From Alphaproteobacteria bacterium (GTDB taxonomy: Bacteria; Pseudomonadota; Alphaproteobacteria; Rhodobacterales; Rhodobacteraceae), in the NCBI GenBank assembly GCA_003696705.1, contig RFGD01000419.1, forward strand, positions 1 through 5,463: 5,463 bases of DNA. The letters run 5' to 3'. Positions within the stretch are counted from its first letter, which is position 1. Each line of letters opens with the position of its first letter. Position numbers and translations under genes: made by a program. The notes beneath the pieces were generated by a model, which saw nothing but the letters and a program-made list of their open reading frames with translations, was not told the DNA's origin and did not search any database. This document shows, in pieces, positions 4,759 to 5,463 of the stretch.

Positions 4759-5463
4759 TCAGCCGAGGAGGGCGAGGTCGCGCCGGATGTAGCGGAGGTG
4801 GGCCCATTCCTCTTCGAGGATCACCCGCACGCAGGCGCCGACGGTGGGATGCCAGTCCTCGATGCCCCACGGGTTGTCCCGCTCCTCGGCAAGCAATTGC
4901 GGCGTCACGGTGGCCAGGAAGTCGGTCACCATCTGCTGCCTCTCCGCTCGCACGGCGAGAATCTCGTCGAATGCCGGCGTGTCGGACCGGAAGATCGACA
5001 TGTCGAAACCGATCTCGGCGGCGCTGGAGAAGATCTGTCCGATCTCGTGGAACGGCTGGTCGATCCGCAGGATCGCGCCCCGGAGCCATGCGTCGGTCAC
5101 CAGCACGAGGTGGCGGAGGGTCTGGGCGAGCGACCACTCGTCCTGGACATGGGCGTCGATCAGGGCCGGGGGCGTCGTCGTCACCGTCGTCTCCCACGCG
5201 GCCTGCACCGCGACCCAGGCGTCCCGGAGGCCCTCGGGCGTCTGTGCGTTCCGCAGGTGGCGGCCGGGGAAGCGCCGGTCGAGCTCGGCGTCCACGAGCG
5301 GTACCACGTCGACACCGTTCACGATGAGGGTGCCGAAGAAGAGGTCGGGGCTGTCGATGTCGAGTCCCCCCACGTCGACGCTGCGCATGGTCACCGCGCT
5401 GAAGTCGCAGCCGCGGAAGACGGCGCCCCGGAAGTTGGTCCTGTAGAAGCTCGCGCCCTCGAA
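4759..5463 (-). CDS. Pentapeptide-repeat + DinB-family protein (5' end outside window)
   Basis: The frame is open from the right edge to TGA at 4761-4759, 234 codons in view. The first visible residues are pentapeptide repeats with Phe at the centre: FEGAS, FYRTN, FRGAV, FRGCD, FSAVT, MRSVD, fading by LDIDS. A hinge follows, GTLIVNGVDVVPLVDAELD, with RRFPGRH, a signature of actinobacterial DinB_2 proteins of this fusion type. The helical DinB bundle then runs to the end, with candidate metal-binding His in LRHLVLVTDAW and in EEEWAHLRYIRRDL, which closes the domain as usual. DinB/YfiT-like proteins are four-helix-bundle, metal-dependent enzymes, some using thiol cofactors; the substrate here is unknown. 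GTG 5394 and ATG 5388 are internal codons, not starts, because the repeats continue upstream of them. The gene lies 72 bases before the HNH promoter on the same strand. The family name comes from a damage-inducible gene, but its promoter is out of view, so SOS control cannot be judged. Confidence 0.88.
   Translation of the reverse strand, partial: FEGASFYRTNFRGAVFRGCDFSAVTMRSVDVGGLDIDSPDLFFGTLIVNGVDVVPLVDAELDRRFPGRHLRNAQTPEGLRDAWVAVQAAWETTVTTTPPALIDAHVQDEWSLAQTLRHLVLVTDAWLRGAILRIDQPFHEIGQIFSSAAEIGFDMSIFRSDTPAFDEILAVRAERQQMVTDFLATVTPQLLAEERDNPWGIEDWHPTVGACVRVILEEEWAHLRYIRRDLALLG

Overview
The window is high-GC DNA from an actinobacterium. The evidence is a DUF222/13E12-type HNH endonuclease gene, an actinobacterial LexA (SOS) box, an exported prodomain-type S1 protease, a lipoprotein with a C-terminal lipobox, and strongly GC-biased codon use in the flanking genes. 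I cannot place it more finely than that.

Layout, left to right. Positions 2-142 (+) hold the 3' end of a gene that enters from the left edge; its product ends in a DUF5655-like tail. Next is about 930 bases without a confident gene. This stretch holds a probable minus-strand remnant of a serine recombinase (about 175-252), a 12-bp tandem repeat block (744-816) and a leader with three hairpins. Positions 1077-2360 (+) encode a secreted alpha-lytic/streptogrisin-type serine protease with signal peptide, prodomain and full His/Asp/Ser triad. A single in-frame TAG at 1929-1931, between the His and Asp codons, interrupts it. Its last codons overlap a lipoprotein gene of unknown function (2350-2979, +), so the two look like a translationally coupled exported pair. 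About 300 bases with no clear gene follow.

The right third is on the minus strand. Positions 3277-4650 encode a DUF222 + HNH nuclease-like protein. Its promoter, LexA box and ATG are packed into about 40 bases: TTGCTT, 17 bp, TAGTAT, then CGAACACATGTTCG containing the ATG. This predicts a leaderless, DNA-damage-induced transcript. Positions 4759-5463 encode a pentapeptide-repeat + DinB-family protein that runs off the right edge.

Functionally there are two units: an exported protease/lipoprotein pair that is now broken or awaiting readthrough, and an SOS-regulated HNH gene next to a DinB-type putative metal-dependent enzyme. The protease region is visibly less GC-rich than the HNH region, which suggests a different origin or different selection. 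I see no complete mobile element, CRISPR array, rRNA or tRNA.
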